The notes: a model not told the origin generated them from the letters alone. A stretch of DNA of 64,000 bases from Micromonospora sp. Llam0 (GCF_003751085.1 NZ_RJJY01000001.1:5146001-5210000), one strand, 5' to 3'; positions 34,533 through 43,847 are shown, numbered from the stretch's first letter. Numbers and translations: made by a program.

Positions 34533-35438
34533 ATGTTCCGCAACAATCCGCTACGCCGGGCCGCAGTGGCGGCCACCGCCGCCCTGGCCCTGGGGCTCGC
34601 CGCCTGCGGCAGCGACGCCGACAGCGACAGCGACACCGGTACCGGCACCGTCGACAAGAGCATCACCATCGGCTACATGGCCTGGGACGAGGCGATCGCC
34701 GCCTCCTACCTGTGGCAGAACATCCTTGAGGCCGAGGGGTACGAGGTCGAGCTGACCAACGTCGAGGCCGGCGTGGTCTACTCCGGTCTGGCCTCCGGTG
34801 ACATCGACCTGTTCCTGGACGGCTGGCTGCCGCAGACGCACGCCTCCTACATGGAGGAGTACAGCGACGACCTGGAGACGATCGGGGTCTGGTACGACAA
34901 CGCCAGCCTGAGCATCGCCGTCCCCGCCTACGTGGACGGGGTCGACTCGCTGGCGGACCTGGCCGACAACGCCGAACTGTTCAACAACGAGATCATCGGC
35001 ATCGAGCCGGGCGCCGGTCTGACCGCCGCCACCCAGGACAACGTCATGCCGACCTACGGGCTGGACGACTACGAGCTGCGGACCTCGTCCACCCCGGCGA
35101 TGCTCGCCGCGCTGCAGAGCGCGATCGGCGACGAGGAGCCGATCGTGGTGACCCTGTGGCACCCGCACTGGGCCTACTCGAACTACGAGCTGAAGGACCT
35201 GGCCGACCCGGAGGGCACCCTGGGTACCGCCGAGGAGATCACCACGCTGGCCCGGACCGGGTTCAGCGCGGACTTCCCCGAGGTGACCGCGATGCTGGAG
35301 AAGTTCCAGATGGACGACCAGCAGCTCGGTTCGCTGGAGGACCTGATGTTCAACGTGCACGAGGGTGACGAGCCGGCCGCCGTCGAGGCGTGGCTGTCGG
35401 AAAACCCGGACTACCTGTCCACCCTGGGTGTCTCCTGA
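34533..35438 (+). CDS. proX: Glycine betaine-type substrate-binding lipoprotein
   Basis: Extracellular binding lipoprotein of 301 aa. Signal peptide with lipobox ALGLAAC and Cys at about position 26, an acidic linker, then an OpuAC-type domain: ITIGYMAWDEAIAASYLWQN, DIDLFLDGWLPQTHASYM, GIEPGAGLTAA, VVTLWHPHWAYSNYELK. The Trp-rich segments fit an aromatic cage for a quaternary ammonium group. ATG 34533 follows AAGGA at 10-nt spacing; the frame is open further upstream but without a signal. Gap to proW 152 bp. Confidence 0.9.
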   Translation: MFRNNPLRRAAVAATAALALGLAACGSDADSDSDTGTGTVDKSITIGYMAWDEAIAASYLWQNILEAEGYEVELTNVEAGVVYSGLASGDIDLFLDGWLPQTHASYMEEYSDDLETIGVWYDNASLSIAVPAYVDGVDSLADLADNAELFNNEIIGIEPGAGLTAATQDNVMPTYGLDDYELRTSSTPAMLAALQSAIGDEEPIVVTLWHPHWAYSNYELKDLADPEGTLGTAEEITTLARTGFSADFPEVTAMLEKFQMDDQQLGSLEDLMFNVHEGDEPAAVEAWLSENPDYLSTLGVS

Positions 35439-35466
35439 CACCGGACTGACTGACCGAAGCACCGCG

Positions 35467-35514
35467 GACCGGGGTGTCCGGGCTGGCCTGACGGCCGGTC
35501 CGGGCACCCCGGTC
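35467..35514 (+). terminator. Hairpin after proX
   Basis: Stem of 15 bp with one mismatch (GACCGGGGTG... paired with ...CACCCCGGTC) and an inner GGCC/GGCC hairpin. It partly separates the transporter genes from the following catabolic genes. Confidence 0.6.
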
Positions 35515-35667
35515 CCGTCTGTCGGCAGCCCTACCCGAGCTCGATACGGCAGCGAAGTTCTTGCTTCTGATCCGCGTTGCGCAGTAGATTTTCCTGCATG
35601 ACGCGATGATGTCTGGAATTTTTGCCACCCCTTCACCGGGTGCCGCCCCGCCGAGAGGAGTTCTTCC

Positions 35668-37236
35668 GTGGCCGATCGTTTCCGGGTCACCTACGCGACC
35701 CTGTCCGCTGACAACGAGGACCTGCACACGGCGTACGAGGACGGCGCGGACCGGGCGCGCGCCTGGCTGGGCCAACGCCTGACCCCGGTGGTCGACGGCA
35801 CCGCCCGGCCCGGGGTCGACCCAGCCGAGCTGGTCAGCCCCGGCGACGTGACACTCAAACTGGCCACCGTCACCGCCGCCACCGACCAGGACGTCGACGC
35901 GGCGGTCACCGCCGCGCACGCCGCCGCGCCCGGCTGGGCCGCGACACCGTGGCCGGACCGGGTCGCGGTGCTGCGCCGGGCGGCCGACCTGATCAGCGAC
36001 CGCTCCAACGAGTACGCCGCGCTGATGAGCATGGAGGTCGGCAAGAACCGGCTGGAGGCGCTCGGCGACGTCGAGGAGTCGGCCGACCTGATCCGCTACT
36101 ACTGCGACATGTACGACAAGCATCACGGTTTCGACCAACCGATGGCGACCATCGCCGCCAACGAGTCCACCCGCAGCGTGCTCAAGCCGTACGGGGTCTG
36201 GGCCGTGATCAGCCCGTTCAACTTCCCGATGGCGTTGACCGCCGGGCCGGCCGGCGCGGCACTGGTCGCCGGCAACACCCTCGTGCTCAAGCCCAGCCTG
36301 CAGGGCACCTTCTCGGCCTGGAAGTTCTTCGAATGTCTGATCGACGCCGGGCTGCCGACCGGCGTCGCGCACTTCCTCCCCGGCGGCGACGACCCGGGCC
36401 GGGCGCTGGTGGCGCACCCCGGCGTCGGCGGCCTCACCTTCACCGGGTCGTACGAGACCGGCATGTCGATCATCCGGGCGTTCACCGGCGCCTACCCGAG
36501 GCCGGTGATCTGCGAGATGGGCGGCAAGAACGCCGCGATCGTCTCGGCCCGGGCCGACCTGGACCGGGCCGTCTCCGGCGTCGCCCGCTCCGCGTTCGGC
36601 TTCTCCGGCCAGAAGTGTTCGGCCTGCTCCCGGGTGTACGTGGCGCGCGAACTCCACGACGAGTTCGTCGCCCGGCTCGCCGAACGGGCCGAGTCACTGG
36701 TCGTCGGCGACCCGCTGGCCCGCGACACGTACCTCGGTCCGGTCATCGACGCCGCCGCCGTACGCCGCTACGGCGAGGCGGTCGCGCACGCCGCGACCGT
36801 CGGCCGGGTGGTCACCGGCGGCCAGGTGCTCGCCGGGGTCGACGGCCGCCCCGACGGCTACTACCTGGCACCGGCCGTCGTCGCCGACGTACCGTCCGAC
36901 GACGACCTCTTCCAGCGGGAGCTGTTCGTGCCGTTCGTGGCGGTCAGCCCGGTCGACTCGGTCGACGAGGGCCTGGACCGGGCCAACAGCGTGCCGCTGG
37001 GCCTGACCGCCGGGTTCTTCTCCACCGACCAGGGCGAGATCGACCACTTCCTCGACCGGATCGAAGCCGGCGTCGTCTACGTCAACCGGCCGGCCGGCGC
37101 CACCACCGGCGCCTGGCCCGGGGTGCAGCCGTTCGGCGGCTGGAAGGGCTCCGGCAGCACCGGCAAAGCCGGCGGCGGACCGTACTACCTCCAGCAGTTC
37201 CTCCGCGAGCAGTCGCAGACGGTGGTGGCCTCATGA
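35668..37236 (+). CDS. Aldehyde dehydrogenase (P5C dehydrogenase-like)
   Basis: NAD(P)-dependent aldehyde dehydrogenase of 522 aa, closest in layout to 1-pyrroline-5-carboxylate dehydrogenases: long N-terminus, ISPFNFPMAL, Glu in ICEMGGKNA, catalytic Cys in GFSGQKCSACSR, and C-terminal PFGGWKGSGSTGKAGG. GTG 35668 has AGGAG 6 nt upstream. The stop overlaps the next gene by 4 bp. With the transporter and two transaminases it may oxidise the semialdehyde released from an imported amine or amino acid; substrate unknown. Confidence 0.87.
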   Translation: MADRFRVTYATLSADNEDLHTAYEDGADRARAWLGQRLTPVVDGTARPGVDPAELVSPGDVTLKLATVTAATDQDVDAAVTAAHAAAPGWAATPWPDRVAVLRRAADLISDRSNEYAALMSMEVGKNRLEALGDVEESADLIRYYCDMYDKHHGFDQPMATIAANESTRSVLKPYGVWAVISPFNFPMALTAGPAGAALVAGNTLVLKPSLQGTFSAWKFFECLIDAGLPTGVAHFLPGGDDPGRALVAHPGVGGLTFTGSYETGMSIIRAFTGAYPRPVICEMGGKNAAIVSARADLDRAVSGVARSAFGFSGQKCSACSRVYVARELHDEFVARLAERAESLVVGDPLARDTYLGPVIDAAAVRRYGEAVAHAATVGRVVTGGQVLAGVDGRPDGYYLAPAVVADVPSDDDLFQRELFVPFVAVSPVDSVDEGLDRANSVPLGLTAGFFSTDQGEIDHFLDRIEAGVVYVNRPAGATTGAWPGVQPFGGWKGSGSTGKAGGGPYYLQQFLREQSQTVVAS

Positions 37237-38609
37237 CGACGACCCCCGACTGGTTCGACCCGGACCGACCGCAACCGCACCTGGTCACCGAACTGCCCGG
37301 CCCGCAGGCCCGCGAAGTGCTGGCCCGCGACCGGGCGGTGACCAGCCCGTCGCTGCCCCGCGCCTACGCGATCGCGCCCCGGCGCGGCCACGGCGCCGTC
37401 GTCGAAGACGTCGACGGCAACCTGTTTCTCGACTTCAACGCCGGGATCGCGGTCACCTCCACCGGCCACTGCCACCCGAGCGTCGTCGAGGCGGTGCAGC
37501 AGCAGGCCGCGACCCTGCTGCACTACTCGGCCAGCGACTTCTACCTGCCGCTGTACGGCCAGATGTGCCAGGCGCTGGCCGAGACCGCCCCGATGGACGG
37601 GCCGGTACGGGTCTTCCTGACCAACTCCGGAGCCGAGGCCGTCGAGGGCGCGTTGAAGCTGTCCCGGTACGCCACCGGCCGCCAGTACGTGATCAGCTTC
37701 TACGGCTCGTTCCACGGCCGCACCTACGGGGCGATGACGCTGACCGGGTCGAAGTCCAAGTATCACAAGGGGTTCGGCCCGCTGCTGCCCGGCGTGCTGC
37801 ACGCGCCCTACGCCCCGGCGTCGCTGGACTTCATCGAGGAGGTGCTCTTCGAGCACCAGGTGGATCCGAGCGAGGTCGCGGCAATCTTCGTCGAACCGAT
37901 CCAGGGTGAGGGCGGCTTCATCGTGCCGCCGGCCGGCTGGCTCGCCCGGCTACGGCGGATCTGCGACCAGCACGGGATCCTGCTCGTCGCCGACGAGGTG
38001 CAGTGCGGCATGGGCCGCACCGGCCGGATGTGGGCGATCGAGCACACCGGCGTACAGCCGGACATCCTGATCAGCGCGAAGGGCATCGCCTCCGGCCTGC
38101 CGCTGGGCGCGTTCCTGGCCCGGTCCGAACTGATGGAGAGATGGGGTCCGGGCGCGCACGGCTCCACCTACGGCGGCAGCCCGGTGCCGTGCGCCGCCGG
38201 CCTCGCCACCCTGCGGGTCATCCAGGACGAGGGCCTGCTGGACAACGCCACCGCGCAGGGCGAGTTCCTGCTCGCCGGGCTGCGCGAGCTGCAGCAGGCG
38301 TACCCCCGGCTGCTCGTCGACGTACGCGGGGTCGGCCTGATGATCGGCGTCGAGTTCCCCACCGGTGAGATCGCCGGCCAGGTGCAGCAGGCGGCCTTCA
38401 CTCGCGGCCTGCTGGTGCTGGAGGCCGGCGTCAACGCGGTACGGATGTCACCGCCGCTGGTGATCACCCGGGCCCAGGCGCAGACCGGTCTGCGGCTGTT
38501 CGGCGCGGCCGTCGCCGAGGTCGCCGCCGACCTGCAGGCCACCGGCAACGGAAAGGTCGAAGCCGGCGGGGCCGTCGAAGCTGGCGGGTCCGTCGCCGTA
38601 CCGGGATGA
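37233..38609 (+). CDS. Class III aminotransferase (GABA aminotransferase-like)
   Basis: PLP-dependent omega-aminotransferase of 458 aa. GHCHPSVVEAVQQQ, FLTNSGAEAVEGALKLSRYA, SFYGSFHGRTYGAMTLTGSK, the PLP Asp in ILLVADEVQCGMGRTG and the Schiff-base Lys in ILISAKGIASGLPLGA are all present. Similar to 4-aminobutyrate or related aminotransferases. Overlaps both neighbours by 4 bp (ATGA), so it is co-translated with the dehydrogenase that would use its aldehyde product. The last 20 residues are a low-complexity Gly/Val/Ala tail. Confidence 0.88.
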   Translation: MTTTPDWFDPDRPQPHLVTELPGPQAREVLARDRAVTSPSLPRAYAIAPRRGHGAVVEDVDGNLFLDFNAGIAVTSTGHCHPSVVEAVQQQAATLLHYSASDFYLPLYGQMCQALAETAPMDGPVRVFLTNSGAEAVEGALKLSRYATGRQYVISFYGSFHGRTYGAMTLTGSKSKYHKGFGPLLPGVLHAPYAPASLDFIEEVLFEHQVDPSEVAAIFVEPIQGEGGFIVPPAGWLARLRRICDQHGILLVADEVQCGMGRTGRMWAIEHTGVQPDILISAKGIASGLPLGAFLARSELMERWGPGAHGSTYGGSPVPCAAGLATLRVIQDEGLLDNATAQGEFLLAGLRELQQAYPRLLVDVRGVGLMIGVEFPTGEIAGQVQQAAFTRGLLVLEAGVNAVRMSPPLVITRAQAQTGLRLFGAAVAEVAADLQATGNGKVEAGGAVEAGGSVAVPG

Positions 38610-39922
38610 GCCACGTCTTCGGTCGGGTGTCCGACGACGCGCCACGGATCGCCTCGGCGTCCGGTGCGCAGCTGTGGGACACCACCGGCAAGCGCTACCT
38701 CGACGCCGCCGCCGGGGCGATCGTCGTCGGCATCGGCCACGGCGTCACCGAGGTGGTCCGGGCGCAGGCCGAGCAGGCCGGCGCGGTCGCGTACGCGCAC
38801 GGCTCGATGTTCCGCGCCGACGTGCTGGAGGAGTACGCCGCCGAGCTCGCGGCCGTACTGCCGATGGACGATCCGTTGGTCTTCCCGGTCTCCGGCGGCA
38901 GCGAGGCGGTGGAGACCGCGCTGAAGATGGTTCGCGCCTACCACCTGGCCCGGGGCGAGGACCGGCACCTGATCGTCGGCCGGGTCGGCTCCTACCACGG
39001 CAACTCCCGGGGCGCGTTGGACGCCTCCGGCCGGGCCGGGCTGCGCGCGCCGTACCTGCCGTGGCTGGGGCAGGCGGCGCACACCTCGACCCCGTACGAG
39101 TACCGCTGCCCGTTCCCGGACACCCATCCGGTCGGCTGCGGGGCGCGGCACGCGGCGGCGCTGGCCGAACTGTGCCGGGCCCGGCCGGTGGCGGCGTTCA
39201 TCGCCGAGCCGATCGCCGGGGCCGGGCTGGGCGCCTGCGTCCCGCCGGACGACTACTGGCCGGCCGTCGCCGAGGTCTGCCGCCGGTACGGGGTGCTGCT
39301 CGTCGCCGACGAGGTGATGACCGGCTTCGGCCGTACCGGCACCTGGTTCGGCGTCGACCACTGGGGGGTACGCCCGGACATCCTGGTCGCGGCGAAGGGC
39401 GCCAGTTCGGGCTACTGGCCGCTGGGGCTGGCCGTCGCTTCCGGCCCGGTGCACGACGCGATCGCGCGCACCGGGTTCACCCACGGCTTCACCTACTCGC
39501 ACCATCTGGTCGGCGCGGCCACCGGCCGGGCGGTGCTGCGGGTGCTGCGCGAGCGGGACCTCGTCGCGGCCGGCCGCCGGGCCGGCGAGTCGCTGCGCCG
39601 GGCCCTGCGCCGGGAGCTGGCCGACTCGCCGTACGTCGGGGACGTCCGCGGGCGCGGTCTGCTGGTCGGCGTCGAACTGGTCGCCGACCGGCAGACCGCG
39701 CGGCCGTTCCGCCGTACCGCCCGGGTCGCCGAACGAGTGGTCGCCGCCGCCCGGCACGCCGGTCTGCTGCTCTACAGCGGCACCGGCTGCGCCGACGGCG
39801 TCGACGGGGACGTGATCCTGCTCGGCCCGCCGCTGGTCGTCTCCGCCGACGAGGTCGAGGAGATCGCGGTCGGCACGGCGGCGGCGATCCGCGCCGTCAC
39901 CGAGCCGGCCGCAGCGGGGTAG
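38606..39922 (+). CDS. Class III aminotransferase (second)
   Basis: PLP-dependent aminotransferase of 438 aa, different from the preceding one: GIGHGVTEVVRAQAEQAG, PVSGGSEAVETALKMVRAY, GSYHGNSRGALDASG, LLVADEVMTGFGRTGTWFG and Lys in ILVAAKGASSGYWPLG. The CPFPDTHP insertion is typical of the subgroup near adenosylmethionine-8-amino-7-oxononanoate and beta-alanine/taurine-type aminotransferases. ATGA overlap with the previous gene. Its presence beside a GABA-type enzyme suggests handling of two amines or a two-step pathway. Confidence 0.85.
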   Translation: MSHVFGRVSDDAPRIASASGAQLWDTTGKRYLDAAAGAIVVGIGHGVTEVVRAQAEQAGAVAYAHGSMFRADVLEEYAAELAAVLPMDDPLVFPVSGGSEAVETALKMVRAYHLARGEDRHLIVGRVGSYHGNSRGALDASGRAGLRAPYLPWLGQAAHTSTPYEYRCPFPDTHPVGCGARHAAALAELCRARPVAAFIAEPIAGAGLGACVPPDDYWPAVAEVCRRYGVLLVADEVMTGFGRTGTWFGVDHWGVRPDILVAAKGASSGYWPLGLAVASGPVHDAIARTGFTHGFTYSHHLVGAATGRAVLRVLRERDLVAAGRRAGESLRRALRRELADSPYVGDVRGRGLLVGVELVADRQTARPFRRTARVAERVVAAARHAGLLLYSGTGCADGVDGDVILLGPPLVVSADEVEEIAVGTAAAIRAVTEPAAAG

Positions 39923-39953
39923 CCGGTCGCGGCGGGCCGGGCGGGGACGCGGG

Positions 39954-41030
39954 TCAGAAGTCGTCGTCGAAGGTCACCGAGCCGGTCACCCCGACCTGGT
40001 ACGCCGACACCCGCCGCTCGAAGAAGTTGGACAGCTCCTGCACGTCCTGCAGCTCCATGAAGGCGAACGGATTCTTCGACCCGTACATCGGCTCGATGCC
40101 GAGCACCGCGAGCCGCCGGTCGGCGACGTGCTGCAGGTATTCCCGCATGTCGGCCAACGACATCCCGGACACGCCCTGGTCGAGCAGGTCCGCGGCGAAC
40201 TGCACCTCGCACTCCACCGCCTCGGCCAGCATCTGCCTGACCTGCTGCTCCATTTCGGAGTCGAACAGGTCCGGTTCCTCGGCGCGGACCGTGTCCACCA
40301 CGTCGAAGGCGAACGCCATGTGCATCGACTCGTCGCGGAACACCCAGTTGGTGCCCGAGGCGAGACCGTGCAGCAGCCCCCGGGACCGCAGGAAGTACAC
40401 GTACGCGAAGGCGCCGTAGAAGAACAACCCTTCGATGCAGGCGGCGAAGCAGATCAGGTTGAGCAGGAAGGCCCGCCGGTCGGCGCGGGTACGCAGCTCC
40501 CGCAGCTCGAAGATGGAATCGATCCACCTGAAGCAGAACTCGGCCTTACGGGCAATCGACGGGATGTTCTCCACCGCCGCGAACGCCGCGAACCGCTCCC
40601 GCTCGTCCGGCACGTAGGTGTCCAGCAGGTTCAGGTAGAACTGGACGTGCACCGCCTCCTCGAACAGCTGCCGGGACAGGTAGAGCCGGCCTTCCGGAGA
40701 GTTGACGTGCTGGTAGAGGTTGAGCACCAGGTTGTTCGCGACGATGGTGTCGCCGGTGGCGAAGAACGCGACCAGCCGGGACACCAGGTGCTGCTCGGCC
40801 GGCGACAGCTTGGCCAGGTCCGGCAGGTCGGAGTGCAGGTCGACCTCCTCCACCGTCCAGGTGTTCTTGATCGCGTCCCGGAACCGGTCGAAGAACTGTG
40901 GGTAGCGCATCGGCCGCAGGGTCAGGTCCATGCCGGGGTCGAGCAGCAACTGCCGTCGGCCCGCGCCAGCAGCGTTACTGGTGGCGGCGCTAGTGGTCGC
41001 GGAGACGGTGCTGGTTTCGGAGACGGTCAC
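39954..41030 (-). CDS. nrdB: Class Ia ribonucleotide reductase, beta subunit
   Basis: R2 subunit of 358 aa that houses the metal centre and radical. Metal-ligand segments: RQLFEEAVHVQFY, FAACIEGLFFYGAFAYVYFL and FRDESMHMAFAFD. The C-terminal acidic tail (TGSVTFDDDF) is the peptide that docks to the large subunit. GTG 41030 overlaps the nrdA stop by 4 bp; same transcript. An alanine/serine/threonine-rich N-terminus of about 25 residues precedes the conserved part. Confidence 0.95.
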   Translation of the reverse strand: MTVSETSTVSATTSAATSNAAGAGRRQLLLDPGMDLTLRPMRYPQFFDRFRDAIKNTWTVEEVDLHSDLPDLAKLSPAEQHLVSRLVAFFATGDTIVANNLVLNLYQHVNSPEGRLYLSRQLFEEAVHVQFYLNLLDTYVPDERERFAAFAAVENIPSIARKAEFCFRWIDSIFELRELRTRADRRAFLLNLICFAACIEGLFFYGAFAYVYFLRSRGLLHGLASGTNWVFRDESMHMAFAFDVVDTVRAEEPDLFDSEMEQQVRQMLAEAVECEVQFAADLLDQGVSGMSLADMREYLQHVADRRLAVLGIEPMYGSKNPFAFMELQDVQELSNFFERRVSAYQVGVTGSVTFDDDF

Positions 41031-43402
41031 TGGCAGGCCTCACAGGTTTCGGGGTTTTCCAGGTAACAGGCCGACGCCTCGTCGGCGCCGGCCGCGACGA
41101 CCGGCCCGACGACCGGCCCGACGACCGGCCCGACGACCGGCCCGGCGACCGGCCCGGCGGTCGGCGCGATGCCGACGGTGGCCTGCTGGATCCGGGTCGC
41201 CGGACGCGACCGCAGGTAGTAGGTGGTCTTCAGCCCGGACTTCCAGGCGTACAGGTACATCGAGGACAGCTTGCCGATGGTCGGCGCACTGAGGAACAGG
41301 TTCAACGACTGCGACTGGTCGACGTACGGGGCGCGGGCGGCGGCCAGGTCGATCAGCGCCCGCTGCGGCAGCTCCCACGCGGTACGGAACAGCTCCCGCA
41401 CGTCGGCGGGCAGGTCCGTGAGGCCCTGCACCGACCCCTCGGCCCGCTTGATCTGCTCCCGGACCGGTGCCGTCCACAGCCCGCGCGCCTTCAGCTCGCC
41501 GACCAGGTACGTGTTGATCTGCAGGAACTCCCCGGACATGGTTTCGCGCTTGAACAGGTTGGACACCTGCGGCTCGATGCATTCGTAGCAGCCGGCGATC
41601 GACGCGATCGTGGCGGTCGGCGCGATCGCGACCAGCAGCGAGTTCCGCAGGCCGTGTGCGGCGATCGTCGACCGGAGTCGGGCCCACCGCTCGGGCTGGC
41701 CCGGCTCGGCGCCGCACAGGTCCTGGTGCAGCTCGCCCCGGGCGGCCCGGGTCTCGGCGTACGCCGGATGCGGGCCGAACCGTTCGGCGAGCCCGGCGGA
41801 GGTTTCCAGCGCGGTCAGGAAGATTTCCTCCTGTACGCGGGTGGACAACTCCCGGGCCGGTACCGAGTCGAACGGCAGCCGCAGCGTGAAGAACGCGTCC
41901 TGCAGGCCCATCAGCCCCAGCCCGACCGGACGCCAGCGCGGGTTCGACGCCGCCGCCTGCGCCGCCGGGTAGTAGTTGATGTCGATTACCCGGTCGAGGA
42001 ACACCACGGCGGTACGGACCGTGGCGCGCAGCTTGTCCCAGTCGACGCCGTCGGCGGTGACGTGCGCGCCGAGGTTGATCGACCCGAGGTTGCACACGGC
42101 GGTCTCGGTGTCGCTGTTGACCTCGAGGATCTCGGTGCACAGATTGGACAGGTGGATCGTGTTGCCCGGCTCGCCGGTCTGGTTGGACAGCCGGTTCGCG
42201 GCGTCCTTGAACGTCATCCACCCGTTGCCGGTCTGCGCCAGGGTGCGCATCATCCGCCCGTACAGGTCGCGGGCCTTGACCGTCCGGACCGCCTTCTTCT
42301 CCGCCGCCCGGTACGCCTCGTCGAACGCCTCGCCGTACAGGTCGGGCAGCTCCGGCGCGTCGGACGGGTCGATCAGCGACCAGTCGGCGTCCGCCTCGAC
42401 CCGGCGCATGAACTCGTCCGGGATCCAGTTGGCCAGGTTCAGGTTGTGGGTGCGCCGGGCGTCCTCACCGGTGTTGTCCCGCAGCTCCAGGAACTCCTCG
42501 ACGTCCGGGTGCCACGGCTCCAGGTAGACGCAGGCGGCGCCCTTGCGGCGGCCGCCCTGGTTGACCGCCGCGACCCCGGCGTCGAGGGTCTTGAGGAACG
42601 GCACGATGCCGTTCGACCTGCCGTTGGTGCCCCGGATCAGCGCGCCCCGGCCACGGATCCGCGACCAGGAGATGCCGATCCCGCCGGAGAACTTCGACAG
42701 CTTCGCCACCTGGTGGTAACGCTCGTAGATCGAGTCGAGCTCGTCGCGCGGCGAGTCGACCAGGAAGCACGACGACATCTGGGTGTGCCGGGTGCCTGAG
42801 TTGAACAACGTCGGTGAGCTGGGCAGATAGGCCAGGCTGGAGATCAGCCGGTAGAAGTCGATCGCCTCGGCCGGCGTCTGGGACAGCCCGCACGCCACCC
42901 GCAGCAGCCAGTACTGAGGCGTCTCCACCACCAGCCGGGTCTGCGGATGCCGCAGCAGGTAGCGGTCGGCCACCGTTCGCAGCCCGAAGTACTCGAAGCG
43001 CAGGTCGCCGTCGACGTCGACGGCGTCGTCGAGTTTGCGGGCGTTGCGGGCGACGAAGGCGGCGGTGTCGTCGCCGATCAGCCCGAGGCCGTGGGCGTAT
43101 CGGATCGACTGGCTGAAGCTGGCCACCTGCTGGCCGCGGACCTCCTTGTCCACGTAGGCGGCGAGCAGCCGGGCCGCCAGTTTCGAGTACTGCGGTTCCT
43201 CGCCGATCAGCTCCGCCGCCGTCTGGATCGACAGTTTGTCCAGCTCGGCGGTTGTCGCCCCGTCGTACAGTCCGCTGATCGTCCGGGTCGCCACCCGCAG
43301 CGGGTCGACCTCGTCCAGGTCGGCGACCCAGTGTTCGACCGCCTTGACGATCTTGTTGACGTCCACCGGTTCGGTGTCGCCGTTGCGCTTGCGTACCTGC
43401 AT
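41027..43402 (-). CDS. nrdA: Class Ia ribonucleotide reductase, alpha subunit
   Basis: Large subunit of 791 aa reducing ribonucleotides. N-terminal ATP-cone (MQVRKRNGDTEPVDVNKIVK), active-site Cys in QMSSCFLVDSP and LSNLCTEILEV, radical-transfer Tyr pair in KTTYYLRSRP, and the redox Cys pair in the C-terminal CEACQ. ATG 43402 follows AGGGGAACCG; the frame stays open further upstream inside the riboswitch leader. The linker before the C-terminal Cys pair is expanded by a 12-bp tandem repeat (41096-41167) encoding repeated GPVV. Confidence 0.95.
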   Translation of the reverse strand: MQVRKRNGDTEPVDVNKIVKAVEHWVADLDEVDPLRVATRTISGLYDGATTAELDKLSIQTAAELIGEEPQYSKLAARLLAAYVDKEVRGQQVASFSQSIRYAHGLGLIGDDTAAFVARNARKLDDAVDVDGDLRFEYFGLRTVADRYLLRHPQTRLVVETPQYWLLRVACGLSQTPAEAIDFYRLISSLAYLPSSPTLFNSGTRHTQMSSCFLVDSPRDELDSIYERYHQVAKLSKFSGGIGISWSRIRGRGALIRGTNGRSNGIVPFLKTLDAGVAAVNQGGRRKGAACVYLEPWHPDVEEFLELRDNTGEDARRTHNLNLANWIPDEFMRRVEADADWSLIDPSDAPELPDLYGEAFDEAYRAAEKKAVRTVKARDLYGRMMRTLAQTGNGWMTFKDAANRLSNQTGEPGNTIHLSNLCTEILEVNSDTETAVCNLGSINLGAHVTADGVDWDKLRATVRTAVVFLDRVIDINYYPAAQAAASNPRWRPVGLGLMGLQDAFFTLRLPFDSVPARELSTRVQEEIFLTALETSAGLAERFGPHPAYAETRAARGELHQDLCGAEPGQPERWARLRSTIAAHGLRNSLLVAIAPTATIASIAGCYECIEPQVSNLFKRETMSGEFLQINTYLVGELKARGLWTAPVREQIKRAEGSVQGLTDLPADVRELFRTAWELPQRALIDLAAARAPYVDQSQSLNLFLSAPTIGKLSSMYLYAWKSGLKTTYYLRSRPATRIQQATVGIAPTAGPVAGPVVGPVVGPVVGPVVAAGADEASACYLENPETCEACQ
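41096..41167. repeat. 12-bp tandem repeat inside nrdA
   Basis: Four perfect copies of GACGACCGGCCC followed by two imperfect ones. It encodes (GPVV)n in the flexible arm that carries the C-terminal redox cysteines, so its length can vary without breaking the frame. Confidence 0.9.
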
Positions 43403-43558
43403 CGGTTCCCCTTGTCGTGCCTGTCCACCGGTCGACGGACACGCGGGGAGGACGCCACCGGTCACTCACCTGGCGGTCTGCTCCGCCGGCGTGGACCGGT
43501 CGTCGGCGTCGGCCGTCCCGCGCGGCCTTCGACCACCGCACGCGACGCGTGCGGCACG

Positions 43559-43706
43559 CTGGCAGGTCTTCGGACTCGTGGGCGTCGTGCCGGTGCCTAC
43601 TGGCCGTCGCTTCCCGGACCCGCCACGGGTCCAGTGCTCGGTGACGGCGGTCGTTCCCACTCACCGCTGCGGGGCAGTCCCGGACTCCCACCGGGTTCCC
43701 TCTTGC
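43559..43706 (-). promoter_or_regulatory. Cobalamin (B12) riboswitch upstream of nrdA
   Basis: Reading the minus strand from 43706: the segment GGGAACCCGGTGGGAGTCC, then GGGACTGCCCCGCAGCGGTG, later GAAGCGACGGCCAGTAGGCA and finally CGAGTCCGAAGACCTGCC. These are the conserved elements of the AdoCbl riboswitch in its standard order. It lies in the nrdA leader, ending about 155 nt before the start codon. B12 control of class Ia nrdAB is known in streptomycetes: with B12 the B12-dependent reductase is used and nrdAB is switched off. Confidence 0.9.
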
Positions 43707-43746
43707 CTCGACCACCGCCGAGGGGTGGCCGAACCAGCTGCGGGAT

Positions 43747-43794
43747 ACACCATATATGGGAGCGAGCCAGAAGACACAACACCAGATACTGTGT
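43747..43794. promoter_or_regulatory. Pair of NrdR boxes at the nrdA promoter
   Basis: Two 16-bp boxes: ACACCATATATGGGAG (43747-43762) and ACACCAGATACTGTGT (43779-43794). The second closely matches the NrdR consensus, the first keeps one half. Their starts are 32 bp apart, three helical turns, the usual spacing. They lie just upstream of the riboswitch, so the nrdAB promoter is here. Confidence 0.8.
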
Positions 43795-43847
43795 TCGGCG
43801 TGTCGCGGCGTCGGGTCGCACCGGGTCCGGGGAGGAGGGTCCGTCGG

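Noticed and set aside
35949..38609. 886-codon plus-strand frame
   Set aside because: Its C-terminal half is the true aminotransferase at 37233-38609; the N-terminal half is an out-of-frame reading of the aldehyde dehydrogenase.
41096..41167. CRISPR-like or regulatory repeat
   Set aside because: 12-bp units in frame within nrdA, no spacers.
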